Assembly (NCBI RefSeq): GCF_900169145.1
Contig: NZ_FXZD01000006.1
Span: 1-64,000 of the forward strand
DNA from: Brevibacterium antiquum CNRZ 918
GTDB taxonomy: Bacteria > Actinomycetota > Actinomycetes > Actinomycetales > Brevibacteriaceae
Direction: 5' to 3'
Length of the DNA stretch: 64,000 nucleotides
The notes beneath the pieces were generated by a model that saw nothing but the letters and a program-made list of their open reading frames with translations, searched no databases and was not told the DNA's origin. Below, piece after piece: positions 45,528 through 54,362 of this stretch (its first letter is position 1; the number at the start of each line of letters is the position of its first letter). Position numbers and translations under genes: made by a program.

Positions 45528-45561
45528 CGAACCGCCAAGGTGAGCAAAGCTGCCAGAAAGC

Positions 45562-46164
45562 TCAGCGGCTCTCGACGATGAACACAACCGTCGTCTCCGG
45601 CTTGAGTGCCGTGAACGTGTGCGGCTGGTCGCCCGGGTAGGTGAGGTAGTCGCCGACGTGGAGTTCGTAGGACTGCCCGAGCACCTCGATGCGTGCCGCA
45701 CCCTGTCCCAGGATCACGTGCTCGACGGTGCCGACGGGGTGCGGCTGTGAGTCTCGCGGCTGACCCGGATCGGCCCGAATGAAATAGACGTCACGCCGGG
45801 CATTCGCCGGAGATGCTGAGAGCAGAGTCGCAGCATAGTTCGAGGTGTTCGACGGCAGGCTGGGCAGATCCTTGGCATGTAGGAGTGCGACCTCATGCTG
45901 TGGGGGATCGAGCAGTCTGGCCAGAGGGATGTCGAGCGCGGCCGCCAGCGCCCACATCGTCTCGACGCTGGGATTTCCGGTCCCTGCCTCCAGCCCGGAC
46001 ATGGTCGACTTCCCGATCCCCGCCCGACGAGCAACTTCGGAGAGGGAGAGGTTCGCCCGCGCCCGCTCCCGCTTGATGGCGACTGCGATCTGCTCGCGCG
46101 GAGGTGAGGCCGACAATGGGTCACCAGGCTCGACGTGGGCCTCATCGCGTGGTTGAGAACTCAT
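45562..46164 (-). CDS. XRE-cupin transcriptional regulator
   Basis: 200-residue regulator with an N-terminal helix-turn-helix (about 25-85: NLSLSEVARRAGIGKSTMSGLE, then GNPSVETMWALAAAL) and a C-terminal cupin (about 120-198: HPVGTVEHVILGQGAARIEVL, YLTYPGDQPHTFTAL). The cupin probably senses a small ligand. It is divergent from azlCD with only 65 bases between, so it most likely represses or controls that amino-acid exporter and itself. The start ATG at 46162-46164 lies six bases after a TATAGT -10, a leaderless arrangement with no Shine-Dalgarno. Confidence 0.88.
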   Translation of the reverse strand: MSSQPRDEAHVEPGDPLSASPPREQIAVAIKRERARANLSLSEVARRAGIGKSTMSGLEAGTGNPSVETMWALAAALDIPLARLLDPPQHEVALLHAKDLPSLPSNTSNYAATLLSASPANARRDVYFIRADPGQPRDSQPHPVGTVEHVILGQGAARIEVLGQSYELHVGDYLTYPGDQPHTFTALKPETTVVFIVESR

Positions 46165-46229
46165 GAGTTCACTATAGCGACAAATCGTTCTGCTTGACGA
46201 ACAAGACGCGACTGTGCACTATATAGAAC
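46165..46229. promoter_or_regulatory. divergent leaderless promoters of the XRE-cupin gene and azlC
   Basis: Minus direction: TATAGT (46171-46176), six bases, ATG. Plus direction: the AT-rich box ACTATATA (46218-46225) lies four to six bases before the azlC ATG, with TTGACG at 46194-46199. Neither gene has a Shine-Dalgarno. GTTCTGCTTGACGAAC in the middle has GTTC/GAAC ends and could be the XRE operator. Confidence 0.6.
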
Positions 46230-47024
46230 ATGAGTTCTGTGTTTCGTACGATCGATCGAGTCCTGCCGGGATCGACCTATCGTGATGTTGCCATCGTCAC
46301 GGTCACGATCATCGCGGTGGCCCTGTCCTACGGGGCGATCTCGGCGGTGTCCGGATTCCCCTGGTGGCAGACGCTGCTGCTGGCGATGTTCGCCCTCGGC
46401 GGTGCCGCGGAATTCACCTTCGTCGGCGTGATCGCGGCGGGCGGAGCACCGATCCTTGCGGTGTTGGCGGGTCTGCTCGTCAATTCGCGGAACTTCGCCT
46501 TCGGCGTGGCCGTCGGGCCGTTCTTCCCACAGGATTGGCGGGCGCTCATCGCGGCCCATTGGATCAACGACGAATCGATCGCCATTTCCCGCACGGTCGG
46601 CAATGATCGCGCACGGTGGCACGCGTTCCTCCTCATGGGTGCGGCCATCGCCCTGATGTGGCCCAGTGGTGCCATGGTCGGGCAGTGGCTGGGCAGCGTC
46701 ATCGACGCCGATCTCCTCGGCCTCGATGCGGCCTTCCCGATCATTCTCTTCTGCCTCATCCGGGGCGACCTGAAGAGCAGGCCCACGCGTTCGCTGACGG
46801 TTGTGGGCATATTCATCGCGGTCCTCCTGACCCCGATCCTGCCGCTCGGCCTCGGGACTGTGACCTCCCTGTCGGTGTTCGTGTTCGTGGCAGCCGGCTG
46901 GTCGGTCCGGGCAGTCGTCAGGAAGCGCCGAGGCGGCACTGCCCAGAGCGCCGCCAGCGCCGGACCTGCCCAGGCCGATAAAGGTGACGTCATCGATCTT
47001 GACCGACAGGAGGGGAGCCGATGA
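46230..47024 (+). CDS. azlC: AzlC-family amino-acid exporter subunit
   Basis: 264-residue membrane protein of the AzlC/YgaZ family, the large subunit of branched-chain amino-acid (or methionine) exporters. Family motifs: GAISAVSGFPWWQTLLLAMFA, LGGAAEFTFVG, LLVNSRNFAFGVAVG and AFPIILFCLI. Six to seven helices. The C-terminus is longer and basic/alanine-rich. It overlaps azlD by four bases (ATGA) and together they form the exporter. Controlled, by position, by the divergent XRE-cupin regulator. Confidence 0.9.
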   Translation: MSSVFRTIDRVLPGSTYRDVAIVTVTIIAVALSYGAISAVSGFPWWQTLLLAMFALGGAAEFTFVGVIAAGGAPILAVLAGLLVNSRNFAFGVAVGPFFPQDWRALIAAHWINDESIAISRTVGNDRARWHAFLLMGAAIALMWPSGAMVGQWLGSVIDADLLGLDAAFPIILFCLIRGDLKSRPTRSLTVVGIFIAVLLTPILPLGLGTVTSLSVFVFVAAGWSVRAVVRKRRGGTAQSAASAGPAQADKGDVIDLDRQEGSR

Positions 47025-47470
47025 ACCGGCTCAGCTTTCTCATTGCACTCGCCGCGCTGAGCATCGGAACCTACGCCATGCGCTTGTTCGGTGTGAAACT
47101 TGGTGCGGCGATCGCCACGAAGGGCAGGCGGCGACAGCTCGCGACCACCTCGGCGGGGGCGGGCGGAACCACAGGATCGGTCAGCCCCGCGACGCTCGCG
47201 GGGCAGTCGGGGGAGTCGGGGCAGTCGGAAGAGCCTGAAGGTGACTCCACAGCGACGGTGACGAAGTGGATGGACCGGGCGACGGTCGTTCTCATCGGTG
47301 CGGTCTTCGCGACGACGGCGATCTTCGATGGTCGAGACATCGCGGATCCAGCACGGCTCATCGGTGTCGGGGTGGGAGTTCTCGCCTCGATCCTGCGAGT
47401 GCCGATGCTCATCTGCGTGCTGCTGGGCATGGGCGTCGGCGCAGGCATCCGAATGACCGGGATCCTGTGA
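47021..47470 (+). CDS. azlD: AzlD-family amino-acid exporter subunit
   Basis: 149-residue small membrane partner of AzlC. Usual AzlD proteins have about 100-110 residues with four helices. Here a G/S/T/E-rich insert of about 40 residues (about 45-85: TTSAGAGGTTGSVSPATLAG and following) separates the first helix from the rest. The conserved TKWMDRATVVLIGAVFATTAIF and VGVLASILRVPMLICVLLGM remain. ATG at 47021 overlaps the azlC stop. Confidence 0.85.
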   Translation: MNRLSFLIALAALSIGTYAMRLFGVKLGAAIATKGRRRQLATTSAGAGGTTGSVSPATLAGQSGESGQSEEPEGDSTATVTKWMDRATVVLIGAVFATTAIFDGRDIADPARLIGVGVGVLASILRVPMLICVLLGMGVGAGIRMTGIL

Positions 47471-47510
47471 AGGCCAGTGAACGTCAGAACGTGTGAACGC
47501 CGCCGGGGCG

Positions 47511-47622
47511 CCGTGGGGTCCCAATCCCGTGGGGTCCCAATACCGTGGGGTCTCAATACTGTGCGGTCCCAATCCCCTGCGGCCCCAATCCCGTGTCGTC
47601 TCAACGCTGTGGGGTCTCAATG
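47511..47622. repeat. seven exact-length tandem copies of a 16-base unit
   Basis: CCGTGGGGTCCCAATC and six variants follow without gaps (47511, 47527, 47543, 47559, 47575, 47591, 47607). Length is constant while bases vary. The array lies between azlD and the DUF2516 gene and has no coding potential. Confidence 0.95.
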
Positions 47623-47724
47623 TTGAGGCGGTTCATGTGCGGAGGGTGACTCGACGGTGGGGATTCGCCCAGGATCCGAGCCGGCCCCGTGCCCGCAAGA
47701 GCTGTGATTGCTAGGCTGGATGGC

Positions 47725-48054
47725 ATGGAAATCATTGCTGGCTTTCAGCGCATCGTCTTTCTTGCCCTGTCCGTCGCCGCCTTCGGTCTCCAACTGTGGG
47801 CGTTCATCGACTGCCTCCGCTACAAGGACCAGAACTACCGTGCCGTTGACAAGCAGAGCAAGAAGTTCTGGGTCATCCTCCTCGGCGTCGGTCTCGCGCT
47901 CGCCCTCATCGCGCTTCCGCCGATGGGCATGCGCATCATCTTCCTCAACCTGATCGCACTCGTCGCTGGCATCGTCTACCTCACCGACGTCCGCCCGAAG
48001 ATCAAAGCCATCGACCCGCGCAATCGCAGCCGCAACCGGAACCACAGGCGCTGA
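47725..48054 (+). CDS. DUF2516 family small membrane protein
   Basis: 109-residue protein with three predicted helices (FLALSVAAFGLQLWAFIDCL, FWVILLGVGLALALIAL, RIIFLNLIALVAGIVYLT) and a basic C-terminus NRSRNRNHRR. It fits DUF2516, an actinobacterial family of unknown function. ATG at 47725 is chosen because a TAGGCT box lies seven bases upstream, giving a leaderless or nearly leaderless start. An alpha/beta hydrolase gene and mshA follow on the same strand, an order seen in other actinobacteria. Confidence 0.78.
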   Translation: MEIIAGFQRIVFLALSVAAFGLQLWAFIDCLRYKDQNYRAVDKQSKKFWVILLGVGLALALIALPPMGMRIIFLNLIALVAGIVYLTDVRPKIKAIDPRNRSRNRNHRR

Positions 48055-48075
48055 GCCTGCGACGAGCACGCACAG

Positions 48076-48891
48076 ATGACGAAAGACCTCAGTCTCCCGA
48101 GTGCCGAAACCGACTACATCGCCACCTTCGGCACAGGTGAGCCCCACACGCTCTTCGGCCACGGGTTCGCCGGCGCAATCCGCGATACCCGTCCCTTCGG
48201 CACCGGTATCACCGGCACCAAGCACTTCCTTCACCTTCCCGGCCACGGCGGCCGGCCCTCACCGGGCCCGGAGTGGAACTATGGCCAGATCGCCGAGGCG
48301 CTGGCACACGCCCTGACGTCCACCTCGGCAACACAGGCCCTCGGCGTCTCGATGTCCGCCGGCGGGCTTCTCCGCCTGCTCAGCACCACTCATCCGGCGG
48401 CCCGGAACCTCGAGAAGGTCGCCCTCGTGCTCCCGGCCTCCTTCACCGGATTCTCCGCCGAGGTGGCCGAAGCCAACCGTACTCATCTCGAGAAACTGCG
48501 TGGCCTGGCAGCTGCCGGCGATATCGAGTCCATCACGGACCTGATGCTTTCGCGCGAACCTGCCGAGGTGGCCGACCTCCTGCCGGCCAGGGCCTGGACC
48601 AAGACAAAGGCCGAGAACCTCGTCAACACGGACATGTCTGACGGGCTCGGCTTGGCTCTCGAGGTCGCCGTCGATGAGAGCGCGGGTAAGGACCCGGTGG
48701 GCGCTCTGGCCCGGTTCCCAGGGGAAGTGCTCGTGCTCACCCACGAGGATGACCCTGCACACCCGGTCGAGGTCGCCGAGGCGATTGCGGCCGCGATTCC
48801 CGAAGCTCGCTTGGAGGTCTTGCCGGCGGGCTCGATTCTGTGGCGCGGTCGCCACGAAGTTCGCCGTATCCTCGGCGAGTTCTTTGGCTAA
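48076..48891 (+). CDS. alpha/beta hydrolase
   Basis: 271-residue hydrolase with the nucleophile elbow GVSMSAGG (serine about residue 94) after HFLHLPGHGGRPSP, an oxyanion-hole region typical of the fold, and a likely catalytic aspartate in LVLTHEDDPAHP. The usual late histidine is not clearly placed, though GRHEVRRIL is a candidate. Substrate unknown; esterase or thioesterase activity is possible. It lies 21 bases after the DUF2516 stop and directly before mshA. Confidence 0.8.
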   Translation: MTKDLSLPSAETDYIATFGTGEPHTLFGHGFAGAIRDTRPFGTGITGTKHFLHLPGHGGRPSPGPEWNYGQIAEALAHALTSTSATQALGVSMSAGGLLRLLSTTHPAARNLEKVALVLPASFTGFSAEVAEANRTHLEKLRGLAAAGDIESITDLMLSREPAEVADLLPARAWTKTKAENLVNTDMSDGLGLALEVAVDESAGKDPVGALARFPGEVLVLTHEDDPAHPVEVAEAIAAAIPEARLEVLPAGSILWRGRHEVRRILGEFFG

Positions 48892-48900
48892 ACTGTCACC
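48889..48900 (+). promoter_or_regulatory. -10 box of a leaderless mshA transcript
   Basis: TAAACT (48889-48894), six bases, then GTG. The box overlaps the stop codon of the hydrolase gene. No ribosome site precedes the GTG. Confidence 0.65.
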
Positions 48901-50280
48901 GTGCGCATCTCCGTTCTCTCCCTCCACACCTCGCCCGCAGCTCAGCCGGGCCAGGGCGATGCCGGTGGTATGAACGTCTACGTCGACCAATCGGTGCGCG
49001 CTCTGGCGGCCGCCGGGCACTCGGTCGACGTCTTCACTGCCGACCCGAGCGGCATCGACGGGCTGAGAAACAGCAACGGGCTGGGCGGGCGCGCTGACAC
49101 CCTGCAGATTGCTGAGAACGTCCGACTCCACCAGCTGCCGATCGATACGGCAAGCAAGGACGAGCTTGCCGATGCCATCGACGAACTCGCACTGCTCCTC
49201 CTGGCCCAACCCAGCTTCACCTCAGCCGATCTGATCTGGGCGCACTATTGGATCTCCGCCGAGGCGGCACTTCGCGCTCAGGAGCTTCGCTCCGAGGAGT
49301 CACTGGCACCGGTCGCCGACGACGCGACCAGATCAGGTGAGCGTCCGAGGATCGTCGTAAGCATGCACACGATCGGCGCGGTCAAGAACCGCGACTCTGA
49401 AACCAGCCACGAACGGCCGCAGCGTCTGGAGGCAGAGGAGAGAATCGCCTCGGCGGTGGACCTCCTTGTGGCCAACACCCCGGCAGAGCGTCGCGACCTC
49501 ATCCACGAACTCGGCGCCGATGCGGATACCGTCGTGGTGGCCAGGCCCGGCGTCGACCACGAACTGTTCTCCCCAGGCGATCGGGCCGAGGCCAGAGCTG
49601 ACTTGAGGCTCGACCCAGACGAATTCATCGTCCTCTATGTGGGGCGGATGCAGTTCATCAAAGGCACCGATATCGTCGTCGACGCGATCTCGGGCCTGCG
49701 GGAGAACAACCCGCATCTGGCGTCGCGGACGCGTGGAATCCTCCTGGGCGCAGTCTCAGGCCAGGAGACTCCGACCGGATCCTCACCGTACCTGCGTGAA
49801 CTGAACTCGGCGATCGCCGCCGAACCCAGCGTCGAGGTGCGACGTCCCGTCCCCGCGCACGAGCTCATCACCTACTACCGTGCGGCGGACATCCTTCTTG
49901 TCCCCTCACGCAGCGAATCATTCGGACTCGTCGCGGCCGAGGCTTCGGCCTCAGGCTTGCCCGCCATCGCCTCGGCGGTGGGAGGCCTGCCCGACATCGT
50001 CGAACACGGGTATTCGGGCGTGCTCATCGCCGATCACAACCCGCGGCATTGGGCCATGGCGCTCGAACGGATGCTCCTCGACGACGAACTGCGACGCGAG
50101 TTCGCGAGTCATGCCGCCGACCGCTCAGCTCGATTCGACTGGTCGGCCACGGCGGCGACGGTGCTCGGCGCCCTCGACGTGCCGGATCTGACCCTGACCA
50201 CGACGATGACGGGCACGGAAGAGATGAGGGCCATGGAAGAACTGGATCCGAAGCCACGACTGGTTGGCCGCAACTGCTGA
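48901..50280 (+). CDS. mshA: D-inositol-3-phosphate glycosyltransferase MshA
   Basis: First committed enzyme of mycothiol synthesis: transfers GlcNAc from UDP-GlcNAc to 1-L-myo-inositol-1-phosphate, in the cytosol. 459 residues, GT-B fold, GT4 family. N-terminal RISVLSLHTSPAAQPGQGDAG then GMNVYV is the acceptor-site signature of MshA. ARPGVDHELFSPGDR and YVGRMQFIKGTDIVV form the donor domain; SESFGLVAAEASASGLP is the UDP-sugar binding motif. The order mshA - YbjN - gpmA - senX3 - regX3 resembles mycobacteria. It has its own leaderless promoter. Confidence 0.93.
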   Translation: MRISVLSLHTSPAAQPGQGDAGGMNVYVDQSVRALAAAGHSVDVFTADPSGIDGLRNSNGLGGRADTLQIAENVRLHQLPIDTASKDELADAIDELALLLLAQPSFTSADLIWAHYWISAEAALRAQELRSEESLAPVADDATRSGERPRIVVSMHTIGAVKNRDSETSHERPQRLEAEERIASAVDLLVANTPAERRDLIHELGADADTVVVARPGVDHELFSPGDRAEARADLRLDPDEFIVLYVGRMQFIKGTDIVVDAISGLRENNPHLASRTRGILLGAVSGQETPTGSSPYLRELNSAIAAEPSVEVRRPVPAHELITYYRAADILLVPSRSESFGLVAAEASASGLPAIASAVGGLPDIVEHGYSGVLIADHNPRHWAMALERMLLDDELRREFASHAADRSARFDWSATAATVLGALDVPDLTLTTTMTGTEEMRAMEELDPKPRLVGRNC

Positions 50281-50311
50281 AGATTTCAATGATTGGCTGA
50301 CGGAAGGACAC

Positions 50312-50839
50312 ATGATGGCGACCGAAACCGAGGCGATCCTGGCCGGAGTGAGGCAGTGGGCGCACGAGAACGAGGTCGAGGTCGACGCCCTTGAGGACTC
50401 GCAGATCGCCGTAGTCCTGCCGGGAGAGAAGAAGCTGAAGACGACCGTGTCGATCACCATCTCTGCGCGAACGGTGGCGCTGCAGGCGTTCGTCATTCGC
50501 CATCCGGATGAGAACGCTGAGGAGTTCAATCGCTGGCTGCTGATCAAGAACATGAAGCCGGGCCCGGTGTCGTTCGGAATCGACACCCTCGGCGATGTGT
50601 ATCTGGGGGCCAGCGTTCCCCGGGACCGACTTCTCGATGAACTCGACTCGCTGCTCGGAGCGATTCTGGCGATCGCCGACTCCTCGTTCAACGAACTTCT
50701 GCTCATCGGCTTCCTCACCGGTATGAAGAAGGAATGGGCCTGGCGCATCAGTCGGGGGGAGTCGACGCGGAACCTCGCAGCCTTCGAAGACGTCCTGAGT
50801 GGACCGGACAACGAATTTCTGGGGAAGTTGGAAGGATGA
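50312..50839 (+). CDS. YbjN-domain protein
   Basis: 175-residue protein of the YbjN (type III chaperone-like fold) family, function unknown; the mycobacterial counterpart next to mshA is uncharacterised. Features: EDSQIAVVLPGEKKLKTTVSI, NRWLLIKNMKPGPVSF, and ELLLIGFLTGMKKEWAWR. ATGs at 50312 and 50315 follow GGAAGGA; an in-frame TTG at 50264 inside mshA would add 16 residues but has no ribosome site. Tandem repeats start right after the stop. Confidence 0.82.
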   Translation: MMATETEAILAGVRQWAHENEVEVDALEDSQIAVVLPGEKKLKTTVSITISARTVALQAFVIRHPDENAEEFNRWLLIKNMKPGPVSFGIDTLGDVYLGASVPRDRLLDELDSLLGAILAIADSSFNELLLIGFLTGMKKEWAWRISRGESTRNLAAFEDVLSGPDNEFLGKLEG

Positions 50840-50849
50840 GGATCGCAGC

Positions 50850-50894
50850 ATGACCAGCATGACCAGCATGACCAGCATGACCAGCATGACCAGC
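50850..50894. repeat. five copies of a 9-base unit ATGACCAGC
   Basis: Five identical units without interruption, 11 bases after the YbjN stop and before the convergent GNAT gene. The copy number is likely to vary between strains. Confidence 0.95.
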
Positions 50895-50906
50895 CGAGGT
50901 TGAACC

Positions 50907-51488
50907 TCAGTCCAGAGCGAGCTTGAGCCCTTCATGACTGGCCTCGTAGCCGAGCCGTGCATAGAACCGCTGCGCATCCATGCGCGATTTATCGGTCGTC
51001 AGCTGAGCCAGCGATGCCCCGAACCGACGCCCGCAGTCATGAGCCCAGTCGAAGACCGCCGTGCCCAGGCCGAGGCCCTGCGCATCCGGCCCGATCCTCA
51101 CCGCCTCGATCTGCATTCGCGTCGAACCCCGTCGTGACAGGCTCGGGATCAGCGTCAGCTGCAGTGTGCCGACGACGGCAGCCGACCGGTTGTCAGAAGC
51201 CTGCGCCTGCCCACCGGCACGATGGTTCACAGATCCGTTGTTCACAGATTCGTTGCTGACGTCGTCAATGGCGACCAGAAGCTGATTGGGATCGGACTCG
51301 ATGAGACTGAAGGCATGCTGGTAGCCGGCCTCCTCCTCGGTGCCGGCCCCCTCGCGACCGGCACCGAGGGCGTCATCGCGAAGCAGGGACACCAAACGAG
51401 GCACATCGGAGCTGTTCGCACGCCGAATCAGGAACCTTCTGTCGGCGAGAGTGATCGTCGAATCGGCGAACCCGGAGAATCCGGTCAC
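50907..51488 (-). CDS. GNAT-family N-acetyltransferase
   Basis: 193-residue acetyltransferase with the acetyl-CoA loop AVRIGPDAQGLGLGTAVFDWA, the core strand LQLTLIPSLSRRGSTRM, and the C-terminal RFYARLGYEASHEGLKLAL. Acceptor unknown. Start GTG at 51486-51488 overlaps the stop of the symporter gene (GTGA), so the two are coupled. A linker with repeated SNESVNNGSVN residues (about 75-100) lies in the middle. Confidence 0.88.
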   Translation of the reverse strand: MTGFSGFADSTITLADRRFLIRRANSSDVPRLVSLLRDDALGAGREGAGTEEEAGYQHAFSLIESDPNQLLVAIDDVSNESVNNGSVNHRAGGQAQASDNRSAAVVGTLQLTLIPSLSRRGSTRMQIEAVRIGPDAQGLGLGTAVFDWAHDCGRRFGASLAQLTTDKSRMDAQRFYARLGYEASHEGLKLALD

Positions 51489-52552
51489 AGCACCGACTCA
51501 TGCGCGGGACTGTTCTCAGAGGCCTGCTCGCGCGGCGGCGTTGCGTAGGGCCGACGTGCGAAGAGCGAGGCCAGGAGTGCGCCGGCAACGTTGTGCCAGA
51601 CGCTGAACACGGCGCCGGGCAGGGCGGCCAAGGGAGAGAAGTACGTCGTGGCCAAGGTGGAGGCGAGACCGGAGTTCTGCAGGCCGACCTCGAAAGACAG
51701 TGCGCGTCGGGTCGGGGTGTCCAGACGGCAGGCGGTCGCAACACCATAGCCGATGCCAAGCCCCAGAACGTTGTGAGTGATGACGGCCAGGAGGACGAGG
51801 AGTCCCGCCGAAGCGATGGAATCGGCAGAACCGGCGACGACGATTGCAACGATGTAGGCAATGGCAACGGACGCGAACCAGGGCAGAATCGGTGAGATCT
51901 TGTCGACGAACTTCGAGGCCACGATCCGGACCAGGACACCGACGATGACGGGCACGAGCACCGTCTGACAGATCGAGACGAACATCGACCAGAACGGCAC
52001 GTCCATGTATGAGCCGGCCAGCCACAGGGTCAGCAGGGGCGTGAGTACCGGGGCCAGGAGGGTCGACAGCGTCGTGATCGACACCGACAGTGCGGTATCG
52101 CCCTTGGCCAGGTAGGTGACAACGTTCGAGGCAGTGCCTCCCGGGGCGCAGCCCACGAGGATGACGCCGACTGCGATCTCAGCAGGAAGGTTGTAGACCG
52201 TGACGACCAGGAGACCGAGCAGGGGCATTGCGATGAACTGCGTGACGACCCCGAGGGTGGCTATCCATGGCTTTTTCGCGATCCGAGCGAAATCCGGCAG
52301 CGTCAGCGTCAGACCCATGAAGAACATGACGACGCCCAAGCTCCACGTGATCGTGGGTGCGAGAGGAGTGAACGTGTCGGGGCTGAGGAACCCGAGGATC
52401 CCGGCGATGACGACGAGAACCGGCAGTGCGGTGACAGCGATGATCGAACTGCGGTCGGAGTTCGGCCGTTGGATCTGCGGGGTCGAGGATCGTCCCGCGT
52501 GCGGGGTCGGTGACTGTGGGTTCGACGGCGGAGGCGTGGGGGCGTCAGACAT
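51485..52552 (-). CDS. bile acid:sodium symporter family (BASS) transporter
   Basis: 355-residue transporter with about nine to ten helices. The family motif [25 protein letters not shown] (broken here as [15 protein letters not shown], then GDTALSV) marks one crossover region; [20 protein letters not shown] and [15 protein letters not shown] the other. Substrates in bacteria include pantoate, pyruvate and other organic anions. The N-terminal 30 residues are proline-rich and cytosolic. The start ATG is at 52550-52552. It is followed by the overlapping GNAT gene. Confidence 0.9.
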   Translation of the reverse strand: MSDAPTPPPSNPQSPTPHAGRSSTPQIQRPNSDRSSIIAVTALPVLVVIAGILGFLSPDTFTPLAPTITWSLGVVMFFMGLTLTLPDFARIAKKPWIATLGVVTQFIAMPLLGLLVVTVYNLPAEIAVGVILVGCAPGGTASNVVTYLAKGDTALSVSITTLSTLLAPVLTPLLTLWLAGSYMDVPFWSMFVSICQTVLVPVIVGVLVRIVASKFVDKISPILPWFASVAIAYIVAIVVAGSADSIASAGLLVLLAVITHNVLGLGIGYGVATACRLDTPTRRALSFEVGLQNSGLASTLATTYFSPLAALPGAVFSVWHNVAGALLASLFARRPYATPPREQASENSPAHESVL

Positions 52553-52681
52553 GCGCTCAGGCTAGCCGGGCATATCGAGATGCAAGATGCCGTGCCGAAT
52601 GGTGAGAAAGATCTCGGTTGTTCGTCGGTCAGTGGGTGGGCGGCCCTGTGCGCGTCGGCGCGGTCGTGCGAAAATGGTGCC

Positions 52682-53425
52682 ATGACGCATAACCTCATCC
52701 TGCTGCGCCACGGCGAGAGCGAATGGAACCAGAAGAATCTGTTCACCGGTTGGGTCGATGTGACCCTGACGGACAAAGGCCGGGCAGAGGGCCAGCGGGC
52801 AGGCGAGCTCCTCGTCGAGGCCGACCTCATTCCCGACGTCGTGTACACCTCTCGCCTCAAGCGGGCCATCCTCACCTCGAACCTGGCGCTCGAAGCCGCT
52901 GACCTCTCCTGGCTCGACGTCCATCGCAGCTGGCGACTCAACGAACGCCACTACGGTGCGCTGCAGGGCAAGAACAAGAAGGAGATCCGCGAGGAGTTCG
53001 GCGAGGAGCAGTTCATGACCTGGCGCCGCTCCTTCGACACCCCGCCGCCGGCGCTCGGCGATGCCTCCGAATTCTCACAGGCCGGAGATCCTCGCTACGC
53101 CAACCTCGGCGATTCCCTGCCGCGTACGGAATGCCTGGCCGATGTCATCGACCGCCTCCTGCCCTACTGGTACGACCGGCTCGTCCCCGAGCTCACCGTC
53201 GGACGTACCGTGCTCGTCGTCGCCCACGGCAATTCGCTGCGTGCCCTCGTCAAGCACCTCGACGGAATCTCCGACGCCGACATCACCGGCCTCAACATTC
53301 CCACCGGCATTCCCCTGCATTACGAGCTGACTGAAGACTTCACCCCGGTCAAGCCCGGCGGCACATACCTCGATGCAGCTGCCGCCGAAGCCGCGATCGG
53401 TCAGGTCGCCAACCAGGGCCGCTGA
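52682..53425 (+). CDS. gpmA: 2,3-bisphosphoglycerate-dependent phosphoglycerate mutase
   Basis: Glycolytic enzyme interconverting 3- and 2-phosphoglycerate. 247 residues, standard for d[23 protein letters not shown] carries the phosphorylated histidine (H10), [13 protein letters not shown] the second active-site region, and [15 protein letters not shown] the second histidine. The start ATG at 52682 is six bases after GAAAAT, another leaderless-like spacing; a longer upstream frame lacks any family similarity. The stop-codon segment is duplicated downstream. Confidence 0.96.
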   Translation: MTHNLILLRHGESEWNQKNLFTGWVDVTLTDKGRAEGQRAGELLVEADLIPDVVYTSRLKRAILTSNLALEAADLSWLDVHRSWRLNERHYGALQGKNKKEIREEFGEEQFMTWRRSFDTPPPALGDASEFSQAGDPRYANLGDSLPRTECLADVIDRLLPYWYDRLVPELTVGRTVLVVAHGNSLRALVKHLDGISDADITGLNIPTGIPLHYELTEDFTPVKPGGTYLDAAAAEAAIGQVANQGR

Positions 53426-53448
53426 GGCTTTAGGCCAGGGCCGCTGAG
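53413..53448 (+). repeat. duplication containing the gpmA stop codon
   Basis: CCAGGGCCGCTGAG at 53413-53426 recurs at 53435-53448, period 22. The first copy includes the stop TGA (53423-53425). The copy sits next to the end of the convergent LysR gene. Confidence 0.85.
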
Positions 53449-53450
53449 CC

Positions 53451-54362
53451 TCAAGCGCCCGCTCGCTCCTCGGCGACCGACTTCATCTGTTCAAGGAGAA
53501 GTGCGATCGCCGGGGATGAGGTCATCGATGATCGCCACACGAGATAGATCCAGCGGGCAATGCTGGGATCGTCGAGCTCGACGACGGCGACATCCTCCGG
53601 TAGGTGCGGTCGGCCCAGTCTGGGCACCAGGGCAAGGGCGCCGACCGCCCGCGCGAACTCGATCTGGGTGTCATATTCTAGGGCCCAGTACTCGACCCGC
53701 GGTTCGGCGTTGAGCGTGTCGAACAGGGCCGTGAGCCAGCGGTGGCACACGCCGTTGCGTGGTGCTGAGACGAAGACCTCGCCGAGGAGGTCCTGACGAG
53801 TCACCTGGGCCCGGGAGGCCAAGTGGTGGTCGCGGTGCATGACGATATCGGCTCGATCGATGGCGATGAGCTCGGAGTTCAGCGTCGACGGCAGCAGGGG
53901 CAGAGATTCCCGCCAGTCGAAGATCAGGGAGGCGTCGATCCGACCGGCCGTGACCATGTCGATGAGTTCGTCGGGCTCGTCTTCGATATTGGTGATCGAC
54001 AGTTCAGGTGCGATGGTCTTCAGCCGCGGCAGCGACGGCACCAGCACTCCACGGAGACCGGTCGAGAACCCGCCCACGGTGATGCGTCCACGCGGTTCTC
54101 CCGACCTCGCCCGAGCGTCGGTCTCGAGGCTCTCGAGATCCTGCAGCAGCTCGGCTCCACGACGGCTGAGCTCGCGCCCCATCGGGGTCAGTGCGATCCC
54201 ACGGCCGGTGCGCTCGGTCACCGGGGCACCGATGTAGCGGGACAGCTTCTGCAGCTGGTGGCTGATGGCCGCCGAGGTGTAGCCCAGGGCCTCCGCTGTC
54301 GCAGTGACTGAGCCCACGGAGTCCAAGACGACGAGGGTGCGCAGGGCGAGTACATCGATCAT
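53451..54362 (-). CDS. LysR-family transcriptional regulator
   Basis: 303-residue LysR regulator. N-terminal winged HTH: LVVLDSVGSVTATAEALGYT, then SAAISHQLQKLSRYIGAPV. C-terminal effector-binding domain from about residue 95 (GRITVGGFSTGLRGVLVPSL). It is divergent from an EamA transporter gene with 72 bases between, the usual LysR-target arrangement. The ATG at 54360-54362 is preferred over TTG three bases earlier because TAAAAT lies exactly six bases upstream of the ATG. Effector unknown. Confidence 0.9.
   Translation of the reverse strand: MIDVLALRTLVVLDSVGSVTATAEALGYTSAAISHQLQKLSRYIGAPVTERTGRGIALTPMGRELSRRGAELLQDLESLETDARARSGEPRGRITVGGFSTGLRGVLVPSLPRLKTIAPELSITNIEDEPDELIDMVTAGRIDASLIFDWRESLPLLPSTLNSELIAIDRADIVMHRDHHLASRAQVTRQDLLGEVFVSAPRNGVCHRWLTALFDTLNAEPRVEYWALEYDTQIEFARAVGALALVPRLGRPHLPEDVAVVELDDPSIARWIYLVWRSSMTSSPAIALLLEQMKSVAEERAGA

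Noticed and set aside
47511-47622. CRISPR array.
   Set aside because: Units are 16 bases, abut without spacers, and no cas gene is near.
52580-52681. Longer gpmA start.
   Set aside because: Phosphoglycerate mutases start at the [11 protein letters not shown] region and no ribosome site supports the extension.
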